DNA of 64,000 nt from Diprion similis (GCF_021155765.1 NC_060108.1:27454025-27518024), one strand, 5' to 3'. Positions 47,908 through 62,300 are shown, numbered from the stretch's first letter. Notes: generated from the sequence alone by a model not told the origin. Numbers and translations: made by a program.

Positions 47908-50900
47908 ATGATGAAAAGTGTTACGGCGTGCAAGACGACGGCTCTGCTGGTTGCGCTGGTGCTCGCGTGTTTACTTCAAACATGCCTCGTGAATGGTACG
48001 TGAACGATTTCGTCATTCCTTAATATTTTTTTTCCGTGTACTCTTGAGAATCACCCTCGACGATTTAGGCGGATCAAGGGAGAAGAACAAACCGACGAAC
48101 GTCGATTTAATGGCCAACTTGGCCATACATATCACTCGTCCGTTGTCCGACCCTTCGTGAATGTCCCCCCCTGCCTCTCTCTCTCTCCTCTCTCCTCTCT
48201 CCTCTCTCGCCTTCTCTCTGTCTTTCTCTCCCTCTCCCTCGCTCTGTTTACACGGCAACTCTACCGAATTAAATCAATATTGCGCAAAAAGCATCATCTG
48301 CTTTATCTTGATGTACGCTATACAGGTTTTATTGCTCGATTTTCATTCTTGTCAACGATTAATATCAATAAACAAGCAGAGCAGCAAACACGATTACCCC
48401 ACACTACTCCGAATCAACTCGACCGGGTGATATGTATAAATATGTATGTACAAGTACATAGATATTACACGATCCCACTGTGTCAGCTAACCCTGCACAT
48501 CGCATCGCTGCAGCAGCAATATACATATATGTATATATATATATATATGCAATTGCACTCGTACGTCAATTACATGACACGGTCCAATTTGTCGTGTCAG
48601 CTCTCTATCCTCTGGGGCGCTCTTTGCTTTTTAATCTCATATACATACTGTTAATCTCTCCGCTACCCTGCGATCAAAACGTGTTTAGAGTAGTTTGGAG
48701 AAGTATTTAAGGTATTCGCGGGCCAACGCTGGCCGGATCTAATTGTAAGACAAAGAGAAACCAATCAATCTAAAGTATGACCGAATTATTTTTCAGTTGT
48801 TTCGAGATGCGGCACCGACGAATCACGCGAAGAATAGCTCTGCTTACCCAGATTCGCCGATCTCTTGTCGAACAGACAACGAAGAAAAATAATGGAAAAT
48901 AAAATCTCAAATGTTTCGCGTCCCTCGGGGGAGAGTTCAAGGGTTTTTCGTGGATTCGTACAGATTTATGTTGCATGTGTCGAAACGTGTCACAAGTACA
49001 CGACGGATCACGATGATACTCCGCCTACATTGCACGTGGTTTTCGTTTTCGCCGAGTTCAAGCATCGCAAACGCGTCTCGCATGCCTCGCAGGAATAATG
49101 GATGTAATCCGCGTCGTCGTCAGTGTCGTCACAATTCCATGGTAATGCGAAGCATCCATCTTACGGGCTGGTTCCATCCAGGTATGCGCCGAATCCTGTG
49201 CATGAGCGTTTCCTCGGGCTGATTGAGTGAGGTGGGGCCCCTTTGTAATAAGTTGGCGGTGCGAGGTCGGAATGGGTAAAAGAGTAGTTTGGACCGAGAG
49301 AGTTGAATAAAGAGAGAGGGGGACCGAATGTAGGCGTGCGCTAATGACGTGAATTAAACTCGTTTTGTTAAGTCGTTATGGCATGCTTCGCGAGTTGCCC
49401 CAGGCAGCGGGGCCAAGACAAATAATCTACCGGGTGATATTCTCGACCCGAATAGAACATGTAACAGTCGATGTCCCACCGCGATAACATTTTTTTTTTC
49501 TCCGCCTCTCCGATCCCCGACAAGGCAAGGAACTGCGGCCTGCAAGGACCGCCAAGGTGCGTCCCTCCGTGTTGAGAGAGGGGAGCGGCATGTCCGTGTG
49601 CTGTGCACCCATGTGCCTCCATGTGCCTCGTCGACTGCAGGGTGCAGCGGCTCACAATCAGGGGGCTTTACGAGGATCGAAACGTGCCAAGTTGAACCCG
49701 CGTTCGTTCGTTCGTTCGTTCGTCCGTTCGTTACTCTTCCATCGAAGGAGAATAGGAAACTCGACATGTCTCGTTATGACTCGGTGGTAACAACGACGAG
49801 ACACACGCACACCTGATTGGTTGGGTGAGCCTGACTACCCGATAAAGACGTGTAAGGCTATTAGCTACTGCACTTTGTATACCTACTCTCATCGCATCAT
49901 CGGCTCCGTTCAAATCGCGCAGGATGGTCACAGTGGGGTTATCGACGTGTTTTGACCCGCTGGAGAACCGTCGCACCTGCCGTCGTTCAAATAATATACC
50001 TACCAGCCGTCTTGCAGCGCGGCAGACTCCCGAGCTCACATTGTCGAGATCTGTAAGAACTAAACTGGTTAGCCGGAAATGACGTGGAGAATCGCTTATG
50101 TTAGATCTCTCGCATTAGCTGAGGCACACCACCGCACCGGCGGTCCGTTCCTCCTTCTCCTCCTTCTCCTCCTTCTCCTCCCCCTCTTGTCGTGCCGGCA
50201 CGGTGAACGGACAAAGGTGTAGAACCTTGAAAGAGACGTGCACAAACGGGTAGCGAGGTAATAACTAGCACTTAGTATTGCAAATAATTTAACATCGATA
50301 CCTGCACACGTATTCTTAGTATGAAATTCTGTGCACGCGAGTCTACCAAAAAATACACATGCGTGGCTTACATGTATGCGTCTATGTAGGTATATGCTCC
50401 TTTAGTCAAATTGACGACGTGTGTGGGTGGTGAACGAAGGTTAACTGCAGCAGCAAGGTTGACTTGAACCGGCGGCCGCGGCCGCAACTATGACACGCCG
50501 TAAATGCATAACAATTGTTTGCCTTTATCAACCGCGGTCTAAGATAGGAGGTAGCAGGTATCGCACGATCAACTTTCGAATTCTATATAAGATTTTTCTT
50601 ATTCCTATTTTTAAATCTCCACGCAGTTAATCACGCCACCTGTTTATTTCGCTGTCGAGGTAGCAAAGGGCGCTTGCTCTACTTTTCGGAAGGTCCTCTA
50701 CTCCTTTTTCCATAATAACATATTGTTGTATAGTATAGGCACACGCAACAAGTAATAAAGCCTAGCGTACGTATACCTAAACACATGCGTATCTGATATG
50801 AGTGTCATCATGTGTAACACGCTGTTTGTACGGTTTATCTCGCTGCGAAAGACGAAGACAGGATACGAGGAGGGAATCATGTCACGTAATACTTGCTGGA

Positions 50901-53900
50901 CTGGAGATAACTTTATCCACTTGAAGTGGATTGTGTTACAAAGTTACAAAATGCACTTTTCTCGTTGAGGAGGTGGCGGAAGCAGTAGAAGGGAACGGGT
51001 GGTGGTGACAAGGAGTCTTTTTCTCCTTCTTCTTCTTCTTCTTCTTTTGTAGTTGTTTGTTCGCAGTACTGGCATTACGAAAGCCCAGCGAACGAACTGT
51101 TGGCTCCATGCACGTCTGTCGCCGCCAGGTGAAATTGAACAGCCATGTAATACGGATCGGAAGAGAAGAAGGAGCACAAGATATTGTATAATCTCACGGA
51201 GGAAGCTTAAGAAATTAAGTCACGCGAGCAGCAGGCAGCTAGCGATAATGTGTCTTAATGCAAATGAATTCAATTATTCACTCCGTGGTACAGCGGTAAC
51301 GAGAGAGTTTACATATACGTATACTTACTCGCATGGCCGTTGTTTAATTAATTTTATAATATACTCGTTGCTCGTTTACACCATACGGCACGTCGAAACC
51401 GTATCGTTTTCTTCTTCGCTCTCTTCCTTCCGATCAAATTGTTACATACGGTTATCGGATATTATCGTATACTTTAACTGTAATTTCTTACTTCTTTCTT
51501 CTTTTCTTACTCTTTCTTCACTTCCATGTATATATAACGCTTCGATAACCATCGTCCATATACCGCTGTCAGCTGTGGTATAAGTTATAGCTCTGTAGGT
51601 ACATACGTATCCAATCCCCCCCCCCCTGCCCCGGCTTGTTACACCTCGTGCAAGTGAACACATGATGGGTTAAGAAATGGAAACGGTTGCCAGCTCAGCA
51701 CGTCAATCCGTATTACAGGCACTCGGGTAACCTTAGACCGAGGAGTAGGTATAAGGTTCGTGTGTACAACGTACGATTTATCCAAGGACAAGTCCGAAGG
51801 ATGTGGGTATAGGACGCCGCTGCAAGTAACGTAAACGTATGCAATATATAACGTATAATATCTCTGTGCTCGCAACGCCTTCAAGCGGGCCTCGATTCTT
51901 ACGACCAACGTCTTATCTCTAAAATGCATATATCGGTATATGCGTTTAATTATACACACGTACATTCACGTACCCAAATTACCTACACCGTATGTTACAT
52001 ACGTGTACATCTGCCCGTAATACAAAGTATATGCGGATACGTGCGTGAACAGAAGATGTAAATACACGGGGAATGAATTGTACGATAGTGTCGTCGTTTC
52101 CTGTCGATGTTTCGCAAATTTCAATTCGCCTCTGAATGTTTCGGTCTTTTATCGCCAAGTCTCGATGACTCATTAGGAGTCTTGTTGTTGACAAGTGGTT
52201 ACGAAAACACTCGACTCTTAGAGATAATAAGGTTTTATCACCGAGACTTTCGTTCGCAGTACATACACTGTGTAGAACACTTTCCAGTTATGTATGTACG
52301 TAGCCGCCGCGATGTAGCACTTGGCATCGGAATTCCTAAAAATTATTGATCACTGAAATGTATAATTGTGATAATCGAATTTTGTATTATTCAGGATTAC
52401 TGCATACTAACGACTGATCGAACCTTCATCAACAATCCACGTATCCGAGAGTAGTTGATTTCTGTACCATATTTTCTAGACTCCTAAATCGGGGCTCGAC
52501 GTCTACACCAACCATTGCAGAGGATTTCTCCATGTAATATTGAGCTTTTGGCATTCTTCGGAAGATGTATAATATTTATTGAGATTGATTGATCAGGCTA
52601 CGCATTTAAGATCGCTGATGTGTATTATAGTGCCGTCGTGCAACAAGATATTGAATCACGAAACGTGAGACAATTTTTCACCAAACTAGACACAAGTTTT
52701 TGACGAAAATTATATTGGTGCAACAGCGAGCGTGGATTTCCACCTGGACCCTATCGTCCCGAACCACTCGGCGATAGGTTTTCGTTACAACCTAAAGGCT
52801 GTGGAAGGAGTCGCAAGTCGTAAAGCACGCGTGGATAAGGTGGTTGGCTGCCGGATGGATGGATGGATGGATGGATCGTACGGATGCTATGCGTGCGGAC
52901 ACGTGTGCATGCAGTCGGTAGAAAACAGGAGGCTCGCCGCAGTGGCTTGTCTCTGCGGCTGCTGCGCCCCTCCCGCCGTTGACGACTTTCATTCCTCGAG
53001 TCATACAAACAAAATGCGAAGGAAAAAAGTCTAGAGCCGGGCTCTCGAGGCGAATGATACCTACTATTTACTGACCTGACGACTACGTTGCACTACGGCT
53101 ACACTGCGGAGCTGCAGACGACACACGTACAGAGCGGAGCTGCGCGGCTGCGGAGGGAAGTAGTTGAGACTAGACTAGACGATCCTATTATTAGGTGCGT
53201 CCGGAGATATAGGCGTCGACGAGACGAGGACGACGGATGTTCGCCTCGGCTTGCGGAAGTTCTAAACCAGTTCTGTTATTTCGAGAAGACGTCTCGTGCC
53301 GTCCCATGGCACGTAATGCATGCTCCGCCGCGACGTAGCTAACGATAAGAGAGAGGAGGCCGCAACCCCAAATTTTTATTCTCAGTTCTTCCTTTCATCC
53401 TTGAAACGCTCACGTAGCACCTGCGGCAAATGTGTCGCTGGTTGTTTTATCGAAGAGGTTGAGGTTAGTAACGTTGTCGTAACGAAACATTGGGGAAAAA
53501 TCACTATATTCTTGATTTACAATGATTTTTAAGGAACTAAGATTTAGAAATATAAGAGTGTGTTTTGCTTTTTTACGGTTTAAGGAAGGGTGAGGCGAAG
53601 TGGACACCTTAAAAATTTTGATTTCTTAAACAATTTGTGGGCAAAGAGGGATCCCTGAAATTTTTTCAATAACAAGGGATAAAATTAACCATCTGAACTT
53701 TTCATTAAATATGAATTATTTGAAAATCTTTATTCTGATATTGGGTATTATTTTCTTAAGAGGCTCACTTTGTAATGCAATATCCGAGGGGTGATGCACT
53801 CTGGCATCATGATTTTTTGAAATTAAAATAAGTTAGATTAAGTCGAGTTACGTATATAAAGTGGCATAAGCGTTGATCTCCGAGAATCAGAGTACCACGT

Positions 53901-54429
53901 CGTATAAGGTGAAACGTTGTCTCAATGATTTCGAAATGCGTCGTCCCCCGGAAATAAAGCTCTAATAATCTTTTTTCTCAGCATGAATTGTTACGACGAC
54001 GTTACTAAATAACTTCAATATGATTTTACTCGAACCTTTCCTTGTTCCACGTAAACTCCATTATTGTTCCCGCTCGTTTCTATATCCGATCTCTCTTTTT
54101 TTTATATGAATACTTTATTCGTGTTACATGTACGACCCAAACTGCAGTGCATGGAATATGTAACACATTTTAATGCGAGAATCGAAAAACTGAAGTATTC
54201 ATAAAAGGCAATAAAAGGATATACTTTAGAATTTTTTAAATATATTTTCTATGTAATGCCATTCTGCAGACGAGCCTGATGCCGTATTGACTTTGTTTTT
54301 TTTTTCTATTCTTTCAGGTCTGAAGTGCCACTGCGACTACTGCAAAGATACGAATTACACGTGCGAGACAGACGGGTACTGCTTTGCAAGTACAAGTCTA
54401 GAAAATGGCGTGAAAACGTATGCCTACAG
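47908..54429 (+). CDS. babo: Activin/TGF-beta type I receptor (baboon-like), signal and common ectodomain exons (partial)
   Basis: This is the 5' end of a serine/threonine kinase receptor for activin-branch TGF-beta ligands at the plasma membrane. Exon 1 (47908-47995) encodes a signal peptide with a Leu/Val/Ala core (ALLVALVLACLL) and ends in phase 1. Exon 2 (54318-54429), after a strong pyrimidine-rich acceptor, supplies cysteines 33, 35, 38, 45 and 51 in the pattern CHCDYC...CETDGYC, close to baboon and human ALK4/ALK5, plus an N-Y-T glycosylation site at residue 42. It ends in phase 2. The choice of baboon over other type I receptors rests on this cysteine block and on the paired downstream exons. 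Transmembrane, GS and kinase exons lie beyond 64 kb. The first ATG of a tandem MM is used. Confidence 0.88.
47996..54317. other. First intron of the baboon-like receptor
   Basis: A 6.3-kb intron with CT-rich tract (48174-48240), (CTCCTT)n (50150-50185), CTT (51024-51047), (GTTC)n (49701-49732) and (ATGG)n (52853-52876) repeats. No other gene is seen. Long first introns often hold enhancers, but none is identifiable here. Confidence 0.6.
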
Positions 54430-57400
54430 GTAACGCATCGAAGCAATTCAATTGCTTCAATCTTATTATACATTGAATTTTATATTAATTTTCTATACCG
54501 TAAATTAACGATTTGAAAACTTCTGAGATTATGACATAGCAATAGTGTGTTAAGAATCTATAAATATGATATAATGTATAATTGTAGCCATGCGACGTTT
54601 GCCATACATAATATTATACCATAGCACGGCCGTAACGACGTGTCAATGAAATGTGAAAAAAGAAAGAAAACAAAAGCAAGCATGGAATTGATCATGAACT
54701 CCGTCGCACTTGATTACTATTAGTACACGATTTACAGTTATTGTTTAATAATTATAGATTAATCGCGTGTATATCTATGCACACTGATAGGGTGTGTCAC
54801 GGAAAGACAACGGAGCCATCTAGCTACGGTGTTTTTTTTTGTTTTTTTTTTCTCATTCCTTAGTCAATGAGTGCTGGTGGCAATTTGGGATGATGCGTAT
54901 GTATGTATGTGCACTCGGAAAGATTGAATTTGACTTGCACGTAATAGAGGTGTCGGTAAAAATTTTCCCAAATCGTGCGTATATACCCACAAAATTGTAA
55001 AAATTGAGATAACACTTGATGAAATCGAATTGTAAAGTAAAGTAGGGGTAAATTGTTATTAATCCAAAATACTTAATACAGGAAACGGACGAGATTAATG
55101 TCAAAAATGTGAGGAACAATCGGGTAAAACAAGTCCAGATTGCAGGATGTTGAACAAAGTTCTTTTCGTATTTCTTTAAAAAGTATCTAACAAGAAAAGA
55201 CGTATACTCACGGAGAGGCTAATGTGTCACTGAAAACTCTGCGTTCAAATCTTCGGGTATTTTGGTAACTTCTTTGGCCGTCTCAAGGGAATGGCGAGAA
55301 CCTTAAAGAAGGTCCGACGAGGATAGATTGACCGCAACGAACGAATTGACAATGGTGAGAATAATATTTACGACAAGTTTCGACGACTGGATGGAGCAGC
55401 GCCTTGGAGGTGCGAAAGCATCGTCCGGTAATAAACGATTCAAAGGCAGCGTTTCTGTAACAATGACAAATCAGCCTCTTGTTGTTATATGTATAAATAC
55501 GTCTAGTTACCTAATTTGCAGCTACATTCAATCATCATAGACGTAACTTTGAAAGTTTGCAGATAATCTTTAGCTATAAACTTACCTATGAAATACCTTC
55601 GTACATAAATTCAACCTCTCCGAGTGTGTTATACATACCTAGGCCAGCGGTGTAAGATGCCTCTCATCGCCGATGTAATTCGCGTTGCTTTTTTTACGTC
55701 TATTAGGCGGCCATTAATTATTTATCATCATAAATCTACTCCTGCTCTTGATTTACAGTCCGTCTACAAAGAATAGCTTGGGGTTGAACGGAGGATGGGA
55801 GATATTCGGGGAACGAATAGGAGATAGGGAAATAGTTATATCGATAGAAAGAAAAGAAAGAAAGAAAAAAACGACAAAGGAAAACGAACGGAAAATTAAG
55901 TTCAATTACCCGTGAGAGGAAACGTGAACGGATCTTATTCACGGAAACCGTACAAAGTTGGCGAACTTGTTGGTTATACGTGGCAGACGGGGGTGGGTGG
56001 AGGTTGGGGGTAGCCAAATTAAAGCGAATAAAAACCAGTCCTCATTCGATCGAGTTTAAAAATATTCATCTTATTTTAGTTTGAAAAAGAACACGCTGTG
56101 ATAATAAATTGCGCGCGATGGGTGGTTTAAATACTTACCTTTATTTATGTTTTCGAAATTGAAAGTTTTTGCAATTGGCGGCAAGACGATATTACAACAT
56201 CAAAGGTGTTGAACCTCTTTTTTACTGCAATCATATTAATACTCGAGTCCAACGAGTCAACCGAACGACGTGTACCAGAAATTATTTTATTTTTTTTATG
56301 CAAATTCAGACGCTTTTGCGCTCCCGCGTGTCCTCCTTCATTTCTCATATCTATAGCGTACTGTATACTGTATACTGTATACTGTATACTGTATACTGTA
56401 TACGTACGACGCGTTACGTTACCACATGGTGCACACTGAAGCAATTTCGAGACCTTCGGAACATCGCCGTCGGCCCGACCCATCTGTAAGTAGGTGGTAG
56501 GTGTTCATACCGTGGCTAATCGAAATTTGACGTGATATCCACTCGAAGTCGCGGCATTAAAAGTCGTCTGCATTTCGCCCCTCACACGAATGATTGATAT
56601 TGATTGAACACCGCCCCAATTTCGTTTGCAGTTTCTTCCACCGGGATTAATAAATTCAATTGAAGCTCGCTTTGGCTCGGCTTGCAGAAATTAATTTCAC
56701 GTTCAGTAGGTATGTAGTGAGAATTGTCTGACAATGAGAAGAAGCTGTTTTGTAAATCGTTCGGACGTTAATATATAATAGCATTGGTATTACGGACTGT
56801 ACATCTGTGGGCGAACCAACAACGACATAATTATTTATCCTAGTTTCCAATCACCTGCCCAACCACCGCACCGTTTATATTATACATTGTACACCGTGTG
56901 CCAAGGTATTTCCACTGACTGTGTCTTGTATTTGCCGATTACTATATCTCTATGTATCTAAATTCAACAAAAATGTGCCAAAGAAGACCGCAATATCAGA
57001 ATAAAGGTCGAAATGGTACAGATCACCGAAAAGGCGATTCCTATATAATACATATACAAATTAACATACCTATGTAAGACAGCTTCATAGCGAAGGCCTC
57101 CGATTTCACCTTCGATTGAGCTATAGTATAATTCCACGTAATAGATTCAGAGTTGGATAATACCATAAAAAAGCGTTGGTGAACGCAAAGAAAAACAAAA
57201 AAATAAAATGAAATTCAAAAATTCTCATACAAATTGTTCGAGAAATTAGCAAAAAATTGATATTACACGAGAGAGCAAGAACAGCTACAATCGGTGCAAA
57301 TACGGCTAACGGACGGCTAATTATGGCGGGAAATGATCATTACAAGTTACACACGTGCCTATATAGAATAATAACGGATCATTGAGGTTGAGAGATTGTA

Positions 57401-57480
57401 TAATATAATATTGCATCGCGAGCAGAAGTGAGTGAGGCGAGTATAGTAGTGTAAATAACGATTGAATATAATCCCGTAAG
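54430..57480. other. Second intron of the baboon-like receptor
   Basis: AT-rich intron. I searched it for another alternative ectodomain exon (CC-x4-CN with two preceding cysteines) and found none. It contains the CTGTATA tandem array. Confidence 0.6.
56361..56402 (+). repeat. Six tandem copies of CTGTATA
   Basis: Six perfect 7-bp units in a receptor intron. Each junction creates the palindrome GTATAC. Confidence 0.95.
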
Positions 57481-57638
57481 GTGCCTCGATCAGGGAAAAT
57501 GGTATCCGCCAGAGGAACCCGTTTACTGCTCCAAACGAAGGAGAAACAATGAGGCAGTAATATGCTGCAAAACTGATAACTGCAATGCGAATTTAGTTCC
57601 GGTTATCTCACCGACCGACGCGCCAAAAATTCCCTCAG
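57481..57638 (+). CDS. babo: Baboon-like receptor alternative ectodomain exon a
   Basis: The exon starts AG|GTGC, completing the arginine codon left by exon 2, and ends CCCTCAG|GTATTA in phase 1. It supplies the second half of the three-finger ligand-binding domain, with the cysteine order C...C...CC....CN (residues CLDQG, VYCS, ICCKTDNCN), followed by a Pro/Thr linker. The acceptor ATCCCGTAAG has a poor pyrimidine tract. It has the same reading-frame entry and exit as exon b at 59.2 kb, so the two are interchangeable and, if both were included, the domain would be duplicated. That they are mutually exclusive is inferred from the fly gene. Confidence 0.88.
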
Positions 57639-59212
57639 GTATTATATTGGATTAGCCATTCAGTGTGCGGCATTTGCGATCAATAATACATTTACCATCT
57701 AACCAAATAGACACATAAATAAATAATATATTTTTACGCAGCAGATTCTTGAATAACAACCATATAATAATATATATTTTCATATTAACTGCACCTATAT
57801 TATTATACATATATATTTCGTAACTTTTATGTAGTCGTTTTCGTTTTACCATTATTACTTTTATCAGTTCTTCTCTATACATTTTTTTTTCTCTCTCAGT
57901 TATATGACGTATTCATGATTTTTTTCTGCCAATTATTTATTTATTTTTTTTCTTCTACTTGTCACTGTGTTTCTTTAATTTTTTTTTCATTTCTCTCTTT
58001 GCGCCTCTGAGTCTAACGTTATTCCGCTTGTCGTATCACCTCGGTGTGTTGCACCGGTGATTTCCATCAAACCGCACATATATGATAATCAAATTATCTC
58101 TGGAAAATTTGAGTCAAGTTGGATATCGCATATCTGTAATCACCATTGCAACACGTCGTTGGGTTATACATGCAATTCCAAGATATCTTGCAGAGTTATA
58201 TATATATTGGTCAGATTTGCTCTGATTAGTTTTTACAATCTTTCAATCATTTCTTCATTTTCTTTTCTATTGTGAAATTAACATTTACACCATAATACAC
58301 CTATAATACCTATATATTCTAAACCGAGCACGCGCATCATCTCCAAGACTTCGTACTGGCTACCCCCCAACCGTTACGTTCGTTAATTCAGGTGTTATTT
58401 TACTTGGTGTTTCGTTGCACGTTGTTTTGGTTTCCTTTTTTTTCTGTTTTTTTTTTTTTTTTGTTTGCGTTTTGCTGACATTCTTATTCTCCTAGATTGA
58501 TTATTAGCAAATATTTTGTGTTAATTTTACGCGCGTGAAATACTGGCCGTGGTTAGAGATCTACTGCATCAATAATAATTACGAATATTAGTCTTTACGA
58601 CTATCTATCTATAGCAACTCGAGAAAAAGAGACACCGATTACGTGCATACGTAGGTACATAGTATATGTGTGAGAAAAGGAAAAACGGCAGGACATGGTA
58701 ACAATGGTATCGATGGTATCGATGGTATAACATACACACAATAATGATAGTGATCACGATATGCTTCACCGAGATGATGATCCTACTGTTGCGCGAGCAA
58801 CGGGTTTGCTGCAGGCAAGTCCATGCAGTCGAAGAACTTCGTCGTAAGTACTTGTGTGCAGTGAAGTTGTTGAAACGGGGTCACAGCCCCCTTCGATTTT
58901 GCCCCCTGCGGATACTCTTGTCTTGTTGTTGGTATAAATAATGTGTAACAAGCCCGCAACATCTTCGACCCCTTGTCTGCGTTGTATAGAATGATTATAC
59001 ATCTGCAACGTATTTACATACCGATGATCATGCATTATAGGTGACAGGAGGCGTAGGCTGTACACACGTAGACACACGCGCATATATTTATATATACCTA
59101 TTTGTGTCTGTGTCTCTGTGGGTGTATGTATATATATAATATCCTAGGCTAGCAAAGATAATGAAAAACATTCGAACGATGTATTCCATTTAAATTGAAA
59201 ATGGCGTTGAAG
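57639..59212. other. Intron between the two alternative ectodomain exons
   Basis: AT- and T-rich sequence with several poly-T tracts (for example around 57885, 57950 and 58440). No coding exon is seen. Confidence 0.6.
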
Positions 59213-59367
59213 GTGCGTGCAAAAACAGCTACCCTCGCAGCAAGCCGAACCGCGGATCTTCTGCTTTACCAGCAACACAATTAACACGACCTTCGTCATC
59301 GAGTGCTGCTCCAAGGATTTTTGCAATCGCGGCCGACGACCGCAGCTCCATCCCACACCCCCGCCAG
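59213..59367 (+). CDS. babo: Baboon-like receptor alternative ectodomain exon b
   Basis: Like exon a, it begins AG|GTGC and ends in phase 1 (CCGCCAG|GTACAG). The cysteine pattern is the same (CVQKQ, IFCF, ECCSKDFCN), but the residues between differ almost entirely: basic KRRRNN in exon a versus NTINTTF with a glycosylation sequon here. It ends in a proline-rich linker (LHPTPPP). In Drosophila, baboon isoforms differing in exactly this domain respond to different activin-branch ligands; by analogy these two exons should give receptors with different ligand preference. The acceptor GGCGTTGAAG is weak. Confidence 0.85.
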
Positions 59368-62300
59368 GTACAGTTTCCTTCTTACGACGGAGTTTTTTCA
59401 CGGAAAGAGTGACGAAACTAAACGGAGGTCGCTTGGTACTCTTACGCTCTGCACCAAATACTCGACAAATAAATCTATTCGGCAATTATTCTTTTTTTTT
59501 ATTAGTAGAAGATATTCAAACGAATCGCGCCGCCTTTTGTCATATTCGCTCGCCAAGTCATTATTACACGCTGCCAATGAATCGGAATCAATGTCATCTA
59601 CAGTTTTTCTACAAGCATAATGATGGTTACTGATCCATCTCCTCTCCCTCGGCTTCTGGGGACATACCCTGTCGGATACGGCGGGTGTAGAGAGTAATCA
59701 TTATCATCATCATTATCATTATCATTATCATTATCATTATCGTCATTACCATTATATCGCAAGCTTAGTCCTCGAGGTACGCGGCTGCATCCAGCTTCTC
59801 AGGCATACCTATAACGAATTCCTGTGCACAGCATTCGCCCATTCCGGAGCATCGTGAAACTTGTTATACTTCCTGACAGTCGGCAATCCGGCTCGGGAAG
59901 CCAACATCCGTGCAGAACTAAGCTGGAACGTGTTTCGTCATTAGGGATAGAGTCGTCGGTTCAGATCTGCTTGCTTACGAGCCATCCGATAGTCGCGTCC
60001 ATTGACCGTTGTACTTGGCAAGTATGTACCTACATTGTAACTGTTTTCGCGCAAAAAAGCTCATGCAGACCCTTTCCCGCGATATTGTCACAGCTATGCA
60101 TGATTTCAGTATTATCATCGCCTACATACGTAGTAAATAATGTCACACGACGGCCTCGCCACCTCCGTAAGTTTCGAATACTCCCTCGTAAGTACATTGC
60201 CAGTTTCGATATATCTCTTCGGTCTCCGCATTCTTCAGCGGGACGCCGAAGTCCTCGTGTAATTAGAGGGCCTGGAATACGGTGCTAGCATGAAATTCTC
60301 TCTTCCTTACGTGATTTATTTACTCATACACACGTATACAATATGCATTATATATTTATACTTACCATATTTACATCATCTCTGACACCATTGCATATAA
60401 TGGCTACCCCTAATTGTCGTACATGAGGCATTCCACCCCAAACCGACTTTACGTCTCACCCTCACCAACGGCAATTTTCTTTATTTTTATGAGTATGGTC
60501 TGGAGTGCGCAATAAAATTATCGTTCATCAAGTTTTAGATTTTTTGAACCACGGGCTTGATTTTTACTACTCCCAATAATACAAAAGCCAACAAATTTTT
60601 CAACCAATAGTCTAATCGATTGGTTTCAAATTTTTCTCACGATTTCTTTGTCCAAGACATAAAATTTTCACACCGACATGGACGTAGGGAAACTTTTGGT
60701 TTTGGATCTATAGGCGAAACAAGTATAATTAAAAAGTGAAAAGGACCGAATTAAATATGAATCAGTATTTTTTTCAAATTTATATTCAATTCGATTTTTC
60801 TCATCTTTCAATTACTCGTTTCGTCTGTACCTTCTGAGCTAAAAATTCGCCCACTTCCATCTTTGTCACTTTTTCTTTTTTTTTTCTTTGTACAGTCTAC
60901 ACCGTACTTGAAAATAAATTAAAAAATCGCCGATCCTGGGGGTCATACGTAGATTGGTTTGGTGTGGAATGCCGCATATACAAAGTAACACCCATTTATA
61001 TACATTCACAACACACACGCAATGAGTTTTTTGTTTCTTCACTGCAAATTCTATACACGTATATTTTTTATGTTTCAAACACACACCTATCGTATCGTAG
61101 CAAACCCAAGTGAAGTCGATTCTGACTACCCTGATATTACAATAACGAATCAGAAATAATGAGGTTGGCGTCACTGGCGTCTAACGTTCGCCGATTAGAC
61201 GACGCACACGGGCATCGACTCGTCAGAGGCTGCTGGTGCCAACCTAATTTCTGACTTGCAAACTCAAACAAGCGAGGGTGAGAATCGACCTCACTTAGAT
61301 GTACGTATTTACACTTATATTCATACTTGCAGATTTGGTGGGCAACTTTCTAAGCGTTTATATCATACATGTTACAGTAGCCTACCTATATTTTACATAT
61401 TCTTGGCGTGTATTAAAAACATTTCCGAAGTAACCCCTGGTATGTAACGTATCTACCTGCAGATAAAAGCGCAGGCTGCAGAGAAGCATCCACAAGGTCC
61501 TTGGACGAGGGGATTTTCCAAGGCAGTCCCTTAATGTCCGTGAAAAATTTTCATTTCCCTTTTATTGCTGTCGCAATTCATCTGTTAGATTACATAAATT
61601 CTTTGTACAATCATGGAAGCTCTCTGCAGCCGGCCGTAACCCGCGGGATGATGTACAATCCTTACTTTCTTCTTCACTATTCTTGGCTTTCTCTACGCAT
61701 GCCATAGCTGTCGCACACATAGAAAATATTTATACAGTACACCCGTAGGTATGCCTGTATGCAATATTGCATCATACTATTATACAGTATATATATACAT
61801 ATGATGTCGATTCTTATTCGTCATCGGCTCGCTGCGTGCTCGCGTATGGACGATACACATACCTACATATGTCATACGCACGTCAGCTGGTAGACAGAAC
61901 AATCTGTGGAAGAAAGAAGACGTAAGAATAATCATCACGTCTTTGAACCTTCGTAAGCATACCGTAATAGTAGGTACTTACACATACATATGGAAGCGCC
62001 TCTCGCTCCTGCACTTTTCTCTAATATGGTATCTACGTACAAAAAAATGCCCCATGCGGGGCTCTACGGAATTATTCCGATGAATATCAACTACCGATGG
62101 GATCACCGAAGGACACGTAGTGTCTGTCTGCTGCGTCTATTATTCACCGTTTGCGAAACGATCGTGTATGCCTAACTATACTCTCATGTAATCATTACAC
62201 TTTGTATCGGTATACTTATTATTTAATGGTCGCACCTTCTCAGGGACATCAAATATACCACACTCTCCTCTACTATTTATAAACTTGATAATAATACTAT

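Noticed and set aside
61466..61640. Candidate third receptor ectodomain exon (CC present in frame after an AG)
   Set aside because: Lacks the first two cysteines and the CN motif; does not fit the three-finger pattern.
62080..62175. Another CC-containing frame in the receptor intron
   Set aside because: Only three cysteines in the wrong spacing and no acceptor in the right phase.
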